Assembly: GCF_016811105.1 (NCBI RefSeq)
Contig: NZ_JAFBGM010000002.1
Coordinates: 1,302,001 to 1,366,000 of the forward strand
Origin: Aurantibacter crassamenti
Lineage (GTDB): Bacteria > Bacteroidota > Bacteroidia > Flavobacteriales > Flavobacteriaceae
Length of the DNA stretch: 64,000 bases
Reading direction: 5' to 3'
Shown here piece by piece: positions 62,330 through 64,000 of the stretch. The notes beneath the pieces were generated by a model. It saw only the letters and a list, made by a program, of their open reading frames with translations, was not told where the DNA came from and ran no database searches. Position 1 is the stretch's first letter, and every line of letters begins with the position of its first letter. The position numbers and the translations under genes were made by a program.

Positions 62330-63448
62330 TTATTTTTTATTGAAATGATATTGGTACACTTCTTCTTCACCTTCATAGGTATCAGTTTCAGTAATTACTA
62401 AATTATCAGCAGTAAGTGTTATTTTTCCATCAAAAATTAAATATCCATCTTCTTCGACACCGTTCTCAGTTTGTCCATCGTAGGTATCCGTATACTCAAA
62501 TTCTACTAACGTAAGTCTGCTTTGTTCTTCGTCATAAGCCCAATTACCTTTAGAAGAATAACTTGAATTTTCTTCAACATAAACTAATTCACAAGATGCT
62601 TCCGAAGCGTCCCAATCAACATCTTTATCCGTGTCATCAGAAACATATGAGTATGAACCATCACTTTTAAAAGTAATTTCTAATCCATCGGTAGTATAAC
62701 AATAATCTACGGTAACCTCTTTAGTTACCCCACTATTGCAATCTAAATTACGTGTATAATCATAATCATCACAATATTCTTCACCTACATTTATTGTTTC
62801 ACCATTATCAACTTCTTTAGTAAATTCCCAATCAGCAACAAGATTAACATTTCCTCCCCAAGATTCTACTGTTACACAGACTTCTGAAGGCTGGCTTACA
62901 AAGCCCTGCCCATCATATACACAAATTATATAACAGAAAGTTCCTGCAGAGACTGCTGCTTCAAAGTTCACATCAATAGAAGTATCTTCCCCTTTACTTG
63001 CTAAACTTCCTTTAGCAGCATTTTTATTGGCAAAAAATCCTCTTTCTATTGTTTTTGGTGCTTTATTACTAACTCCAGTAGTAGCACTGGCCGGAATATC
63101 AAAATAAGTATCTGCCATTCCGTTTTCGTCTTTCAACTGAACATATGCTCCAGCGAATCCTTCAGGAGCCTTAAATTCAATGTTAAAACCATTTTTTTGA
63201 AAAGCAGTTTGTTTCTTATAATCTAAGCTGAATTCTATATCACCATTTGGAACAGGGCTTCCTTGTTTTTTTGTAGCTCCATCAATAGTAACGCCATTAC
63301 TAACAGCATTAACATCTAATAAAACTTCTTCTTGCGCATTTACTCCGTCAGGATCAGGATCACTTGCAAGTTCTTTTGCATCATCTTTAGAACAGGATAA
63401 AGCAGCAATTGCTAAACAGCTCGTTAAGAATACGTTTACTTTTCTCAT
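62330..63448 (-). CDS. Lipoprotein of unknown function
   Basis: A 372-residue lipoprotein (lipobox ALSC near residue 19). The N-terminal half is beta-rich with an immunoglobulin-like part (residues about 60-200, SPVPNGDIEFSLDYKK, VSAGTFCYIICVYDGQG). The C-terminal half is a lipocalin-like sheet of Tyr-, Glu- and Asp-rich strands (SSYSSKGNWAYDEEQSRLTLVEFEY), with several Cys that could form disulfides. Such combinations occur among surface lipoproteins of flavobacteria. No catalytic motif is seen and I cannot assign a role. Confidence 0.82.
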   Translation of the reverse strand: MRKVNVFLTSCLAIAALSCSKDDAKELASDPDPDGVNAQEEVLLDVNAVSNGVTIDGATKKQGSPVPNGDIEFSLDYKKQTAFQKNGFNIEFKAPEGFAGAYVQLKDENGMADTYFDIPASATTGVSNKAPKTIERGFFANKNAAKGSLASKGEDTSIDVNFEAAVSAGTFCYIICVYDGQGFVSQPSEVCVTVESWGGNVNLVADWEFTKEVDNGETINVGEEYCDDYDYTRNLDCNSGVTKEVTVDYCYTTDGLEITFKSDGSYSYVSDDTDKDVDWDASEASCELVYVEENSSYSSKGNWAYDEEQSRLTLVEFEYTDTYDGQTENGVEEDGYLIFDGKITLTADNLVITETDTYEGEEEVYQYHFNKK

Positions 63449-63558
63449 AATTTATTGGTTTTAGTTATTTAGGTTTAATCCCCAGCGAAAACGAAAAACC
63501 AACTTACTTTATTGTTAAATTGAAGAGAAATTAATGTGTAGCTATTTAATACAGGTGC

Positions 63559-64000
63559 TTAATCTAACAGCAATGAAACAACCTGATCTAAATATTCTTG
63601 AATTTTAGGATCGGTACAATTCGTAAGAAGTGCAAATACCAATTGTTCATTGGGGTAGACGAAAAAATTAGAATAGCCGCCTACACCATTACCAACATGA
63701 CCATAAAAAGTACGACCACTGGCATCTTCACTTACCTGCCAACCAAGACCGTAATACGTTTTAACTCCATTTATTTCTTCGGATGTCAAAAATGTAGCTT
63801 TTGTGGTTTCGTTAAAAACCTCACCATTTAGAATAGACTGTCCAAATTTTGAAATATCTGTTACTGTTGAAAGATACCCACCACCAGCTAACTTGTAATA
63901 ATTGTCTACAGTAATAGCTTTTCTAAAACCTAATTTATTTTTTGAATAAAAAGTTGCGAATTCATCTTGATTTAAATTTTCTGCTACTATTTGATTCAAA
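63559..64000 (-). CDS. Serine beta-lactamase family hydrolase (partial, N-terminus beyond window)
   Basis: The C-terminal 147 residues of a class C-type beta-lactamase / D-alanyl-D-alanine carboxypeptidase family protein (peptidase family S12). The third active-site motif appears as YGHVGNGVGGYSNFF, and GGGYLSTVTDISKFGQSIL and YGLGWQV are typical of the family. The SxxK and Tyr motifs lie outside the window. Substrate cannot be told: such genes in flavobacteria are often serine esterases or peptidases. The visible frame is open to the right edge. Confidence 0.85.
   Translation of the reverse strand, partial: LNQIVAENLNQDEFATFYSKNKLGFRKAITVDNYYKLAGGGYLSTVTDISKFGQSILNGEVFNETTKATFLTSEEINGVKTYYGLGWQVSEDASGRTFYGHVGNGVGGYSNFFVYPNEQLVFALLTNCTDPKIQEYLDQVVSLLLD

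Overview
The window is a 64 kb piece of AT-rich chromosome from a member of the Bacteroidota, almost certainly a gliding marine Flavobacteriaceae (relatives such as Maribacter, Zobellia or Cellulophaga would fit). The evidence is the GldB/GldC gliding lipoprotein pair, a PorT-like type IX secretion protein, a TamL lipoprotein, a short Bacteroidota-type primary sigma factor, a flavobacterial division/cell-wall (dcw) cluster, and many promoters with the Bacteroidota -7 box TAnnTTTG placed very close to start codons. I see no phage, insertion sequence, CRISPR array or integrase; this is core chromosome with a few accessory genes.

Layout. 1-2550: trkH (cut by the left edge) and trkA, potassium uptake. 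2755-7585: ubiE/menG, porT, an RNA methyltransferase and tamL. 7615-12538: fba, accD, rpsO, pnp. 12609-14405: rpoD, a VF530-type protein and trmL. 14535-19149: a large lipoprotein with a beta-propeller and a cytochrome c domain, then rpe and a YpdA-like reductase. 19255-19328: tRNA-Arg(UCG). 19347-35446: a yqeY gene, then the whole dcw cluster on the minus strand (mraZ, rsmH, ftsL, ftsI, murE, mraY, murD, ftsW, murG, murC, ftsQ, ftsA, ftsZ), apparently one transcript from a promoter carrying a triple MraZ box to a terminator after ftsZ; murF is absent. 35750-41555: an alpha/beta hydrolase, engB, a small unknown, then exported proteins (subclass B1 metallo-beta-lactamase, PhoD-like phosphatase, Sde182-like protein). 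41601-44618: gldC/gldB, nadE and an atypical LuxR-type response regulator. 44615-57331: dnaG, a zinc-ribbon protein, a polyprenyl synthase, rlmN, queA, aroA, a MazG-like hydrolase, two tandem DUF3857/transglutaminase-fold proteins, dtd and rsgA. 57484-62160: an unknown secreted protein and the phenylalanine/tyrosine operon (pheA, aminotransferase, tyrA, DAHP synthase-chorismate mutase). 62276-64000: an unknown lipoprotein and the C-terminal part of a serine beta-lactamase-like hydrolase.

The most striking item is the leader of the phenylalanine/tyrosine operon (62013-62160). It encodes an unannotated 23-residue peptide with nine Phe codons in three FFF runs plus one Tyr, followed by an antiterminator arm inside the last codons and a strong intrinsic terminator just before pheA. 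This is the full architecture of ribosome-mediated attenuation, built independently of the enterobacterial sequence. Other points of interest are a Mollicutes-like triple AAAGTGG MraZ box in the dcw promoter, loss of all zinc ligands in both AccD and DnaG, a response regulator with Glu in place of the phospho-acceptor Asp and a leader full of nested dyads, and a transglutaminase-fold paralogue pair in which one copy has lost its catalytic residues.
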